A stretch of 10,330 nt of DNA. Source: Baffinella frigidus (taxonomy: Eukaryota > Cryptophyceae > Cryptomonadales > Baffinellaceae). The position numbers and the translations under genes were made by a program. Where the stretch lies: positions 220,637 to 230,966 of the forward strand of contig MU646620.1 of NCBI GenBank assembly GCA_026770585.1, written 5' to 3'. The notes beneath the pieces are model-generated. The model did no database searches and was not told the DNA's origin. It worked only from the letters and a program-made list of their open reading frames with translations. This document shows positions 1 through 6,421 of this stretch, in pieces (the stretch's first letter is position 1; every line of letters starts with the position of its first letter).

Positions 1-32
1 GTTGGCTGGGTTTGGTTGATCAGGGCACCGTT

Positions 33-170
33 CCACCAACCCTCACAGTCTGGGCAAATCGGGAAAAATGGCTCCAAAATTCCCCTCGAAGGTCGTCGGA
101 TTCCGACGGCCTCCAAGGGGATTTGGTGTTTTTGACTTTTTCGATTTGCCCAAGTTGTGAGGGTTGGTGG
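33..170. mobile_element. Foldback MITE-like element, CCACCAACCC family, copy 1
   Basis: Seen: terminal inverted repeats of about 29 bp at 33-61 and 142-170, beginning CCACCAACCCTCAC and ending in the complement, with the inner ends reading CAAATCG / CGATTTG. The interior is also self-complementary: about 74-125 forms an imperfect hairpin with CGTCGGA / TCCGACG at its tip, so the whole 138 bp folds back. TT lies just outside each end (31-32 and 171-172), compatible with a 2-bp target duplication but weak alone. It carries no coding capacity. Copy 2 is at 2048-2217 and shares only the ends, not the interior. Confidence 0.75.
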
Positions 171-460
171 TTTGTACAAGGAAGAGGAATGCTGTGGGTC
201 TCACGCGAGAGACAGAGACCGGTATTACTAACACCACGGCGGCCATGTATGCACCCGCACGCTGCGTCTATGCACCAGGCTGATTCCCGAGACTGTTGGC
301 TGTTCCGGCAGCTTTTGTACCAGGACGATGGCGAAACCTGGTGAGGAACCGGGAACAAGAATGGTTTGCCCGCAGTCGTGGGACTCTCCAGACAGTCCTC
401 CTTTGCGTATTTTCCAACGGAAAAGGTCTCATGTTCATATGAATGAGCCCTACCACGCAC
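171..460. other. Unassigned stretch between MITE and candidate exon
   Basis: No recognisable gene. On the minus strand the phase-0 frame leaving the exon at 461-529 stays open across the stretch. An acceptor-like site (TCACCAG, cut at about 338) lies inside it, with an open frame after it (FAIVLVQKLPEQPTVSG) that is out of phase with the exon by one base. It could be intron plus a decayed next exon. No repeat shared with the rest of the window was seen. Confidence 0.3.
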
Positions 461-529
461 CTGCTCCTTGGTGCGCTTGCCGATGATGGCGCCAGACTCA
501 TCCTTCCAGCTCGCAGCACGGCGCGAGCC
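461..529 (-). CDS. Candidate internal exon, unknown protein
   Basis: Seen on the minus strand: an acceptor-like site CCTAAACCGCAG immediately before 529, then 69 bases (23 codons, phase 0 at both ends) including the peptide SWKDESGAIIGKRTKEQ, then CAG|GTGCGT at 460. Acceptor, donor and reading frame agree, the peptide is of ordinary charged composition, and the donor is the same GTGCG type as in the model at 1301-1768. The pyrimidine tract consists of telomere-like CCCTAA units (537-556 on plus). I do not recognise the protein. No convincing upstream or downstream exon was found in the correct phase, so it may be a gene relic or a chance match. Confidence 0.3.
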
Positions 530-536
530 CTGCGGT

Positions 537-556
537 TTAGGGGTTAGGGGTTATGG
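537..556 (+). repeat. Short telomere-like G-strand repeat
   Basis: About three degenerate units (TTTAGGGG, TTAGGGG, TTATGGG) read on the plus strand, the opposite orientation to the large CCCTAAA array at 8932-9509. On the minus strand the same bases supply the pyrimidine-rich tract in front of the candidate exon at 461-529. Confidence 0.5.
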
Positions 557-1300
557 GTTGGACTCGCACGACGCGCAGGGCTGCTCGCTGGGCTACGGGC
601 GGGCACCCTATGCGCCCCAACGATGCGGCCCGTCGCCTCACCCCCACCAATCCCAGCACTTTTACCGTGGCTGCATGTGCCGAAAAGGCCCTCCCCCGAA
701 AAAATATCTGCACACGCAGCGGGTGGGGCGATCGGGGGGCGCGAGAGGGCTGTGTGGGGGGCGCACCGCGTGCTTGATGAGGAGGTGGGAGGCGCGAACA
801 GATGACATCAGCGGCGGCTTGAAAAATCCTGGTGGCAAAAGTCACCCACCCCTCATTGGACCTGAAGGTGGTCAATCGCAAAAGTCAACTCATCAGCAGA
901 CGTGAGTCAACTTTTGGCAGAATGTGAAGGATTCTGAGCGTTTTCCTGTTGCGTCAACTTATGATTACTCCCGGTCACGTCTAAAGTAGTCTCGTCAACT
1001 TTGAGATTTTCATCGTCCTCGGTACCAGAAGGGGCAGTCCCTGCCTGAGATCCGCCCCCCCCGGGATGGCTGGCGCCAAGAACTCCGGGCAGGTGGGCAC
1101 CACCCGCAGATCGTCTCAGATCTGAGGTCACTTTTCAGTGGTGGAGCTGTCTTGCTCGTTTCGTGTGTTCCTGGAAATAAAGTCACGCCAAACACAGACT
1201 GAATACTCAGTTTGGAGGGGTCGAAGCGCGCAAGTCGGGTTGGGTTATCTAAGTCGGAGGTTCCAGGAGACGGGGTTCGACCAGCGGGCGTTGCTTCGGG
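557..1300. other. No supported gene; GTCAACT-rich stretch
   Basis: No gene is supported. The left half is GC-rich and resembles intron or intergenic DNA. From about 884 to 1001 the motif GTCAACT occurs four times (884, 906, 953, 994); it also forms the inner arm ends of the TTATCTCA foldback elements elsewhere in the window. A minus-strand frame at 907-1131 (74 codons from ATG to TGA) encodes a Gly-rich then acidic, disorder-like peptide with TEDDENLKVDETTLDVT. It has no recognised domain and could be coding or chance. Confidence 0.35.
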
Positions 1301-1768
1301 ATGCTGGACGGTTTCAGGGTTCACGGTTCTCGCTTTGGAGCAGACCAGCTTCTGTTCCACAAAACTCACGATGGAAGCGGGGCCCGCGACTGGAGCGTGC
1401 GAGCACCATCCACCGTACACCGCACCTCAAACCCGCAACGATCCACCCCTCCCGCCCTGCACACGACGCAACACGCCTAGCTGATGATTCAGAAACACAT
1501 CGCTTCTATATCTGCGTCTCACATCCTCCTTCCCCCCCGCAGTCGCTCGCGGCATGGCTGCGCCTCGTCCTTGCGGACGAATCGATCCAGTCCGTGCGCG
1601 CCCTCCAAGACGGTCCCCTCCCGCACTCTCCTTCGCCCACCCTCTACCCCTCGCGCCCCAACCCCACTCACAACCTCATCCTCTCCGCAGTGGTCCACAA
1701 ATAGCACAGACAAAGCAGAATATCCTACTTTCGAAATTCATGGGCGGAATACGGCAAGAGACGCGTGA
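1301..1768 (+). CDS. Three-exon gene model, unknown 74-residue protein
   Basis: Seen: ATG at 1301 opens exon 1 (1301-1396, 32 codons, containing HGSRFGADQLLFHKTHDG and ending RDWS). A GTGCGAG donor at 1397 begins a 146-nt intron ending in a C-rich tract and CCGCAG at 1542. Exon 2 (1543-1593) encodes 17 residues, SLAAWLRLVLADESIQS. A GTGCGC donor at 1594 begins a 97-nt pyrimidine-rich intron ending TCTCCGCAG at 1690. Exon 3 (1691-1768) reads 25 codons to TGA. All junctions are phase 0 and the frame stays open throughout. Both introns contain in-frame or frame-changing obstacles, so splicing matters. Exon 2 could form an amphipathic helix. No family is recognised. The true start could lie upstream: the frame before the ATG is open back to a TAA at about 1250, with an acceptor-like CCAG at about 1263. 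It may be a short real gene, the 3' end of one, or a relic. Confidence 0.38.
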
Positions 1769-2027
1769 ACGCATCAGGCCAAGCGAAACCCACACGACTG
1801 TTGACTAAGTGGAGCTTTTCTGGTGCAAAGCCAGCCCGGTTCAGTCTTTGCCCTGGGCGGGTCAACTCTGCCTCAGTCAGAATGGCCGACTATTCTTAAG
1901 GTGACATGCTGGGTTCGCGGTACACACCCGTCAACTTTGGAGCGTCAAGGACCCGGGCGCACCAAATTGGTGAACCCAAATAGCCTGACCGCAGTTAGCA
2001 AAGTCGCTCCTCCCTCCACCACCGCAG
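1769..2027. other. Unassigned; GTCAACT motifs and a caccaAattggtg palindrome
   Basis: No gene is seen. GTCAACT occurs at 1861 and 1930. A short near-palindrome (GGGCGCACCAAATTGGTG) lies at about 1957-1975. Similar GGGCTCACCAATT or its complement recurs at about 6295, 6770, 7067 and 7476, so it is a dispersed repeat fragment. The right end is a pyrimidine-rich acceptor-like tract (CCACCACCGCAG) leading into the exon-like unit at 2028. Confidence 0.35.
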
Positions 2028-2241
2028 GGCTCCTGCTCGCCAAGCTACCACCAACCCTCACGGAAAGACCAAATCGTCGATTTTCAGACCTCAGATTTAC
2101 CTTGCCAGCCAGGCGAATTCGCCTGGCTGTGTTAACTTAAGTCACAATCTTGGTACACAATCAACGTTTGGGAACAGGTCGAAATAATCGATTTGGTCCT
2201 TCCGTAAGGGTTGGTGGTAGTCGAGGCGTTCTCCGGGCGCC
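2028..2241 (+). pseudogene. Exon-like LLLAKLVEAFSGR unit, split by a MITE
   Basis: Unit A of the family also seen at 2586-2618, 2773-2840 and 2958-3025. An acceptor-like CCACCGCAG precedes 2028. The reading frame LLLAKLV|EAFSGR runs 2030-2047 and resumes at 2220, interrupted by the foldback element at 2048-2217. Removing the element and one TA restores alignment to the uninterrupted units. After 2241 the frame meets a stop. It is a broken fragment; the parent protein is not recognised. Confidence 0.45.
2048..2217. mobile_element. Foldback MITE-like element, CCACCAACCC family, copy 2
   Basis: Seen: 29-bp inverted repeats at 2048-2076 and 2189-2217 with two mismatches, starting CCACCAACCCTCACGG. 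A perfect 24-bp palindrome sits inside at 2106-2129, centred on GAATTC. TA occurs on both sides (2046-2047 and 2218-2219). The paralogous units at 2586-2618 and 2958-3025 carry the uninterrupted site (AAGCTAGTCGAG and GGCTAGTGGAG), which shows a 2-bp TA target duplication. TA duplication is typical of Tc1/mariner-like transposition, but copy 1 has TT. No coding capacity. Confidence 0.85.
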
Positions 2242-2283
2242 ATTAAATACATTTAGAGCAGGAAATCCAGTACACACGCGCAA

Positions 2284-2450
2284 CTGAACTACATTCATGG
2301 CGAGCCCACTTTTGAGCAGTCTCGGCCTACGGTAGGAGGTCCTAGGCAATGCCGTAGGCCTAACTACCCCATTTTCAGGCCGTTAGCCTATGAAATCTCG
2401 TCGCGGCGCGCCTTCTGAACTACATTCATGGCGAGCCCGCTTTTGAGCAG
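2284..2450. repeat. 36-bp direct repeats flanking a hairpin-rich module
   Basis: Two 36-bp direct repeats (2284-2319 and 2415-2450, one difference, starting CTGAACTACATTCATGGCG) flank 95 bp. Between them lies a 71-bp segment (2322-2392, beginning TCGGCCTACGG) containing its own short stem GCCTACGG / CCGTAGGC. The 117-bp block 2322-2438 reappears in reverse orientation at 5350-5466, and its 71-bp part appears once more in direct orientation at 5489-5559. No coding signal. This is a dispersed repeat, possibly a mobile unit. Confidence 0.75.
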
Positions 2451-2585
2451 GCAGAGCTGGCGGTGACAGCAGCTTTCCAGGAACGTCGCTCCTCCCTCCG
2501 CCACCGCAGAGCTCCCCCTAGCTCCATACCGCGGTCGTGTTTGTCAACTTGTGTTTGTCAACTTGTTGAACCTCGCTCCCCCCCC

Positions 2586-2618
2586 CTCCTGCTCGCGAAG
2601 CTAGTCGAGGGACTCTCC
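2586..2618 (+). pseudogene. Exon-like unit B, uninterrupted site
   Basis: Reads LLLAKLVEGLS in the same frame as units A, C and D after a C-rich tract. It diverges immediately after. It preserves the CTAG target intact, so it serves as an empty-site control for the element at 2048-2217. Upstream at 2541-2564 is a 14-bp tandem duplication of TGTTTGTCAACTTG. Confidence 0.45.
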
Positions 2619-2772
2619 CGGCCTCCTCGCTCCTCCACCATTTGGAATCAGCACAGGTCTCTCACTGACGGACTCTGCTCGAGGCAGGGCTGCTGTCGCC
2701 CCTCGCTGACATTCCAGCCGAATCCGTCCACACGCCTCCTTGGCAAATTGACTTAGGCGCGTCCCGCCACAG

Positions 2773-2840
2773 GGCTGCTCCTCGCGAGGCTGGTGGAGGC
2801 GCTCTCCGGGCGCGAGCTCGCCAACCTCGGGGGCCCGAAC
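2773..2840 (+). pseudogene. Exon-like unit C with acceptor and donor
   Basis: The best-preserved unit: CGCCACAG acceptor, 68 bases reading (GG)LLLARLVEALSGRELANLGGPN, then a GTGTGAG donor-like site at 2841. Compared with A, B and D most substitutions fall in third codon positions (CTC/CTG, GCC/GCG, GTC/GTG, CTA/CTG) or are K/R and V/L changes, as expected if the sequence diverged while coding. The parent protein is unknown. No adjacent exon was identified, so it is called a gene fragment. Confidence 0.45.
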
Positions 2841-2957
2841 GTGTGAGGACCGGGTCCGGGATGGGCCCGCCTCAGGGGAAAAGGCGTCGCTCCTCGCCCC
2901 TCCACCATTTGGAACCAACACTGGTCCTGCGCTGACGACGATCTCTGCTCGAAGCAG

Positions 2958-3025
2958 GGCTGCTCCTCGCGAGGCTAGTGGAGGCGCTCTCCGGGCGCGA
3001 GGTCGCCAACCTCGGGGGCCCGAAC
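2958..3025 (+). pseudogene. Exon-like unit D; empty site for MITE A
   Basis: Same length (68 bases) as unit C and about 95 percent identical, reading LLLARLVEALSGREVANLGGPN, but the donor is lost (GACAACC follows). The sequence after it, GAACGACAACCCGCG to TGTGAGCCCC (3022-3056), is the uninterrupted version of the site at 3150/3304 where foldback copy A sits. An upstream shared tract (CTCCACCATTTGGAA) occurs at 2633 and 2901, confirming tandem units. Confidence 0.45.
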
Positions 3026-3052
3026 GACAACCCGCGAAACGTCAGGTTGTGA

Positions 3053-3066
3053 GCCCCCCCCCCCCA
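3053..3066. repeat. Poly-C run
   Basis: An uninterrupted C run at the end of unit D where the paralogous copy (about 3335) has only four C. It is likely slippage expansion, or a sequencing artefact of the homopolymer. Similar C runs are at about 10090-10101 and at the window end. Confidence 0.6.
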
Positions 3067-3153
3067 TATTTATTTTGCTGATCAAGGTTTGAACATCAAT
3101 CTCCTGGATCGGCCCGAGTGAGGTAGCTGCCGTGGCGCAGACGGGGCCCGAAC

Positions 3154-3303
3154 TTATCTCAGAAAACGAGTTCTAAAACTCGTTTGCTTAAGTCAATTCC
3201 CCTATAAATTTGTCAACTTATGCGGAGAATAAAGAATAAGTTGACGAATTTGTAGGGGGATTGACTTAAGAAAACGAGTTTTAGAACTCGTTTTCTGAGA
3301 TAA
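3154..3303. mobile_element. TTATCTCA foldback element, copy A
   Basis: A nearly perfect 150-bp foldback: arms 3154-3221 and 3236-3303 with a 14-base loop. It begins TTATCTCAG and ends CTGAGATAA. Each arm contains a secondary hairpin (ACGAGTT...AACTCGT), then TTAAGTCAAT, a C-rich block and GTCAACTTAT at its inner end. GAAC is duplicated at 3150-3153 and 3304-3307; the paralogous site at 3022-3025 has a single GAAC and no insert. The 4-bp duplication fits only some superfamilies (for example Sola or Ginger-like), but no transposase is present to decide. No coding capacity. Confidence 0.93.
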
Positions 3304-3377
3304 GAACGAAAACCCGCGAACCGTCAGGTTGTGAGCCCCATGTATTGATGCTGCCTAGCACTGATCCGGGAAGGGTT

Positions 3378-3567
3378 CCACACGAGAATGCCAGAGGGGC
3401 CTATTTAAAACCGTTTGATGTTACAAGTGGGTATTTGTGTAGTAACTTTCGTGAGGTTGGTCACGTAACTCTGCGAAATTAGCACAGTCACGAGGTCGGT
3501 TGCGTTATCCTGGTACACATATTTACAACCCCACATGTAAATAGGATCCTCCAGCATTCTCGAGTGG
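3378..3567 (-). mobile_element. CCACTCGAG foldback element, copy 1 (reversed)
   Basis: Terminal inverted repeats of about 31 bp at 3378-3408 and 3537-3567 (CCACWCGAGAATGC...). TT flanks both ends (3376-3377 and 3568-3569). Read on the minus strand the body follows the copies at 4501 and 7683: an ATGTGGGGTTGT block, GTACCAG, TTACGTGACC, TTACTACAC, a CTTGTAA block and a GTTTTAAA block in the same order. Its core between the TCACGT-type boundaries is a third sequence and is not a good palindrome. It lies 74 bp right of copy A of the TTATCTCA family. Confidence 0.78.
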
Positions 3568-3633
3568 TTAGGTATCGCCCTGTAGGAGTAATTTAGCTGG
3601 GCTCGAGCTCACGCAGGTTCCGATTTCATAGGG

Positions 3634-3758
3634 AAACGGTTTTAATTTAAAACTTTCTGGCAATGAAATTTACTACACAGAATGAGTTTCACTGGTAATA
3701 TTAAAGAATTCGTGTAGTGATTTTCGTTGATTCCCAAGGTTTTAAATTAAAACCGTTT
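3634..3758. mobile_element. AT-rich foldback with nested small foldback
   Basis: A 20-bp perfect inverted repeat at 3634-3653 and 3739-3758 (AAACGGTTTTAATTTAAAAC and complement). Nested inside, 3665-3724 has its own inverted ends (GAAATTTACTACAC / CGTGTAGTGATTTT). The nested piece is related to the free-standing one at 6961-7019. No convincing target duplication flanks the outer repeat. No coding potential. Confidence 0.6.
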
Positions 3759-3909
3759 TCGCACGAGATTTGAGTGATGTCGGGCTGACGCTCTTTGTGA
3801 GGACGTTTGCTCGTTCCGGGCCCGCGTGGTAGTCGACGACCGCAGCCAGTCCAACTGGGCTACTGTCGCTTGCCAAAAGGGGAGTTCTTGTACACGCTGG
3901 ATAAGGGTG
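3759..3909. other. Unassigned
   Basis: No gene, repeat or clear structure was found in this short GC-neutral stretch between foldback elements. Confidence 0.3.
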
Positions 3910-3942
3910 CATGTAGGACCATCGTCACGGTGGTCCTACATG
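3910..3942. repeat. Short strong hairpin
   Basis: Arms of 15 bp (3910-3924 and 3928-3942, one mismatch, CATGTAGGACCAYCG) around a 3-base loop. The right arm sequence GGTGGTCCTACA recurs without its partner at 4134-4145, so one arm has been copied or the partner lost. No U-tract follows, and in a eukaryotic setting it is not called a terminator. Confidence 0.6.
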
Positions 3943-4025
3943 TAACCTAAGGAGGTTTTGGTCGGTCTGGCACTGTTGATACATTTATCAAAAGGATCCG
4001 GAGTTGCTACCCGACTGGGCAGTCC

Positions 4026-4087
4026 TTTACCCGATTGTCATGCGTTGACTTAAAGATTGGGCATTTACCCGATTGTCATAAGTTGAC
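4026..4087 (+). repeat. Direct repeat TTTACCCGATTGTCAT ... GTTGAC
   Basis: Two 16-bp copies (4026-4041 and 4064-4079), each followed two bases later by GTTGAC, at 38-bp spacing. A diverged third copy (CTACCCGACTGGGCAGT) lies just upstream at about 4006. The GTTGAC tail ties it to the GTCAACT motif scattered through the window. Confidence 0.6.
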
Positions 4088-4221
4088 ATGTTCTTTTTTT
4101 GCCCCCTCGCTTTCGAGGCTCGTGGGGACCAACGGTGGTCCTACACGTACCCTCACGGACTTACCACCGTCAAGTGGTGGTGTCCACTTAGCCTCCTAAC
4201 CATTCCTCGTCAGTAGTCGAG

Positions 4222-4310
4222 GACGGGCCCGCCTCGGGGCAGGAACGGACGGGCCCGCCTCGGGGCAGGAACGGACGGGCCCGCCTCGGGAAGGAACGGA
4301 CGGGCCCGCC
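4222..4310 (+). repeat. 26-bp GC-rich tandem repeat, about 3.4 copies
   Basis: The unit begins GACGGGCCCGCCTCGGGGCA. Starts are at 4222, 4248, 4274 and 4299; the third unit is 25 bp. The core GGGCCCGCCTC also occurs once at about 2863 in the exon-like region. No coding sense is apparent. Confidence 0.85.
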
Positions 4311-4315
4311 CCCCA

Positions 4316-4489
4316 CACGAGGCTATCCATGCGAACAGATTCATAAGTCAATTATTGGACCATTGCCCAGGAAACACGCCAAAAGTCAGCAAATGATCAC
4401 GTTTCCGCCCGCTGAACGGGCGGAAACGCGATCATTTCCCCACGATTGTTTAAATGCCCTTTTATTCTGTTCGTATGGATAGCCTCGTG
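4316..4489. mobile_element. Foldback element with CACGAGGCTATCC ends
   Basis: Inverted repeats of 23 bp (4316-4338 and 4467-4489, one mismatch, CACGAGGCTATCCATRCG). A central palindrome with 21-bp arms lies at 4391-4411 and 4417-4437 (one mismatch, 5-base loop); it starts GATCACGT and ends in a near complement. This boundary resembles the TCACGT...ACGTGA core boundary of the CCACTCGAG family. No target duplication is evident. It lies 11 bp left of the next element. Confidence 0.75.
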
Positions 4490-4500
4490 CGGCCGGGGCA

Positions 4501-4711
4501 CCACTCGAGGCTGGAAAACGGAGTATTTTAAAGGTGGAAATGTTAAATTTAGTACCAGCCACGGGCAGGCTTGGTCACGTCACTGGGGGAATTCCCCCAG
4601 TAACGTGACCAAACGCCCCTATTTGTGTAAAAATTACTACACCCACTTTTTTTCCCTTCACTTGTAAAAGAATCCCTGTTTTAAAATGGTCACATTTGTA
4701 GCCTCGAGTGG
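4501..4711 (+). mobile_element. CCACTCGAG foldback element, copy 2
   Basis: Ends CCACTCGAGGCT (4501-4512) and AGCCTCGAGTGG (4700-4711); CA on both sides (4499-4500 and 4712-4713). The body matches the copy at 7683-7921 through most of its length, including GAGTATTTTAAA, GTTAAATTTAGTACCAG, CGTGACCAAACGCCCC, AAAATTACTACAC and GTTTTAAAAT. The core 4571-4612 is a 42-bp palindrome with one mismatch, starting TTGGTCACGT and centred on GGGGGAATTCCCCC. That inner sequence is not found in the other copies. It encodes no plausible protein. Confidence 0.85.
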
Positions 4712-4713
4712 CA

Positions 4714-5028
4714 GGACGCCCAGAACGCGCCTCGATTTAGTCCCGCCACCAGATAGATTCTATCTCAGATTTGGCTTGAAGTCTGAGCCGTTTCGTACTT
4801 GGGATTTTGGGGATACCACGAGGTGTACCAGGAATCCTTAGATGGACGCCCTGCGGAATAGATTCAAGATAGCCACCCGGTGGGCTTCGAGGGTTTCGGG
4901 GCCCCTGTATTTAGCGGTAGCGTGACCACATTTGCATTAGAAAATCCTTAAAGTTAACTGCCCACAGGGTAAGTTGACTTTTGATGAAAGGTCCGTAGTC
5001 CACTGTGTGGATAAGGCGACGCGAGGAC
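4714..5028. other. Unassigned stretch
   Basis: No gene and no shared repeat of note. A 15-base near-palindrome (AGATAGATTCTATCT) lies at about 4751-4765 and a single AAGTTGAC at about 4970. All frames are short. Confidence 0.35.
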
Positions 5029-5030
5029 GA

Positions 5031-5173
5031 TTTCATCTCGGAACACACCAGAATCTGTGCACACAAAAAGGCGTAAGATAGCGTTATTGTATGCGTAAAA
5101 TAGCATATGCACCCTTATCTTCGGCGTCGGAAGCCTAAGATAACGGGACATAATCTGGCTTGTTCCGAAATTA
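5031..5173 (+). mobile_element. TTTCATCTCGGAACA foldback element, copy 1
   Basis: A 143-bp element with imperfect inverted ends of about 25 bp (TTTCATCTCGGAACA... and ...TTCCGAAATTA). GA lies on both sides (5029-5030 and 5174-5175). The body repeats a short word: TAAGATAGC at 5074, AAAATAGCATATGC at about 5097 and CCTAAGATAAC at about 5134. The copy at 7487-7629 has exactly the same length and roughly 80 percent identity by eye. Confidence 0.75.
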
Positions 5174-5349
5174 GATTGCAGGGCGATGAATGCCGTGGGC
5201 CTTGAGACAGCCGCAATGGCGTACCGCGTGGGTCCCTAGCTTTGTCTCAGTCTGATTTGGACTCACCAGTTGGTGAGACCGGGCTCTTTTTCACTCCAAA
5301 GTTTACGGATTTGTACCAGGAAACATGGGATGTCACCTTGAGAATAGTC

Positions 5350-5559
5350 GGGCTCGCCATGAATGTAGTTCAGAAGGCGCGCCGCGACGAGATTTCATAG
5401 GGCAACGGCCTGACAATGGGGTAGTTGGGCCTACGGCATTGCCTAGGACCTCCTACCGTAGGCCGAGACTTTTTGGTCCTGGGATCCCTCGGCCTACGGT
5501 AGGAGGTCCTAGGCAATGCCGTATGCCTAACTACCCCATTTTCAGGCCGTTAGCCTATG
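5350..5559. repeat. Long hairpin, 71-bp arms, from an inverted duplicated repeat
   Basis: Arms 5396-5466 and 5489-5559 pair with five mismatches over 71 bp around a 22-base loop. The left arm is the reverse of the block at 2322-2392 and continues to 5350 with the rest of that 117-bp block; the right arm is a partial direct copy. Within each arm GCCTACGG / CCGTAGGC forms a smaller stem. Transcription across it would yield a long double-stranded RNA stem. No coding signal. Confidence 0.85.
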
Positions 5560-5564
5560 CGATT

Positions 5565-6245
5565 GCAGGGCCGCGTTGACAGCACCGATCTGTGCTATCT
5601 GAACGGTGTAATCCGCGATCTTAGCCTCGACACAGCCTTACTTTAGCAAAAAAAACACACGTAAGATAGCAACAATATTGAATCTGTTTCCGTATGGAAT
5701 GGCAGGGCCGCCTTCGTGGCGACGAACGCCGTGAGGCTGCAGACGATCTGTGCTATCTGAACGGTGTAATCTGCGATCTTAGCCTCGACACAGCCTTGCT
5801 ATCTTACCCTCGACATAGCCTTACTTTAGCACAAACCCCACCCATAAGATAGCAGAAACATCGAACCTGTTTCCGTAAGGAATGGCAGGGCGGCGTTTGC
5901 GGCGATGAACGCCGTGAGCCTGCAGACGATCTATGCTATCTAAACGGTGTAATCTGCGATCTTAGCCTCGACACAGCCTTATCTTACCCTCGACATAGCC
6001 TTACTTTACCACAAATAGCCGCAGGGAATTGGAACCGCTGGGGCGCAATTTCTCAAGGAACGGCTCCAATTCCCTATGGGGGCGGTAGTGACCATGCTCG
6101 TCGGGATTGCAGGGCGGCGTTTGCGGCGATGAATTTCAGTGAACATGCTCGACGAGACTGCTTACCATCTTACCCCCGACATTGCTTTTTTTTTAGCACA
6201 CGATCCACCCCTGTGAAAGCAAAAATATCGAATCTGTTTCCGCAT
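5565..6245 (+). repeat. Irregular tandem repeats of about 140-220 bp
   Basis: Units begin GCAGGGC at 5565, 5702, 5885, 6109 and 6246 (others at 6550 and 6664). The common order is: GCAGGGCGGCGTTTGCGGCG, CTGCAGACGATCTGTGCTATCT, AACGGTGTAATCTGCGATC, TTAGCCTCGACACAGCC, a TTACTTTAGCACAAA stretch, TAAGATAGC, then GAATCTGTTTCCGTA. Copies differ by internal deletions and by an extra CTATCTTACCCTCGACATAGCC block (5799, 5974). The start of each unit carries the exon-like AAFAAMNAV frame. No intact gene. Confidence 0.8.
6024..6125. repeat. Hairpin and 90-bp direct repeat (copy 1)
   Basis: AGGGAATTGGAACCG and its near complement CGGCTCCAATTCCCT pair around a 23-base loop (6025-6076). The stretch from about 6038 to 6130 (CGCTGGGGCGCAATTT ... 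GGCGGTAGTGACCATGCTCG ... GATGAAT) is repeated at about 6593-6688 with few changes, but there the left arm of the hairpin is missing. Confidence 0.65.
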
Positions 6246-6281
6246 GCAGGGCGGCGTTTTCGGCGATGAATTTCAGTGAAA

Positions 6282-6421
6282 ATGTTCCGAGATGAAATTG
6301 GTGAGCCCAAACAGACTGGGGCCGCCACGGCCGTCTGCAGGCCCACTCGCGTGCTAGACACACCCACACGAGTAGTGGACACACCCACACGAGTAGTGGA
6401 CACACCCACACGAGTAGTGGG
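6282..6421 (+). repeat. Inverted long repeat with 21-bp minisatellite, plus copy
   Basis: Begins ATGTTCCGAGATGAAATTGG, continues through GAGCCCAAACAGACT and GCCACGGCCGTCTGCAG, then three 21-bp units of CACCCACACGAGTAGTGGACA at 6361, 6382 and 6403. The minus-strand partner is 7324-7502. Translated in one frame the units give a DTPTRVV heptad, which explains the long open frame over this region. That frame is repeat-derived and not evidence of a gene. The first 15 bases match the left end of the TTTCATC foldback family. Confidence 0.85.

Noticed and set aside
20-460. 146-codon minus-strand frame
   Set aside because: It overlaps the foldback at 33-170 and has no recognisable content. Kept only as a note beside the exon at 461-529.
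1261-1300. tRNA-like GGTTCGA box
   Set aside because: No matching A box, cloverleaf stems or terminator T-run could be built around it.
1138-1704. 188-codon plus-strand frame
   Set aside because: It runs through both candidate introns in another frame over exon 1. Its Pro/Ser-rich right half is translated pyrimidine tract. The spliced model explains the signals better.
2284-2450. LTR retrotransposon or solo LTR
   Set aside because: The direct repeats are only 36 bp, lack TG...CA ends, and enclose 95 bp without primer site or coding sequence.
3910-3942. Rho-independent terminator
   Set aside because: A strong stem but no following T-tract, no upstream gene, and bacterial termination does not apply here.
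4764-4771. Fourth TTATCTCA element from a lone TATCTCAG
   Set aside because: There is no partner end or foldback within a few hundred bases. The same holds for TGAGATAA at 8287.
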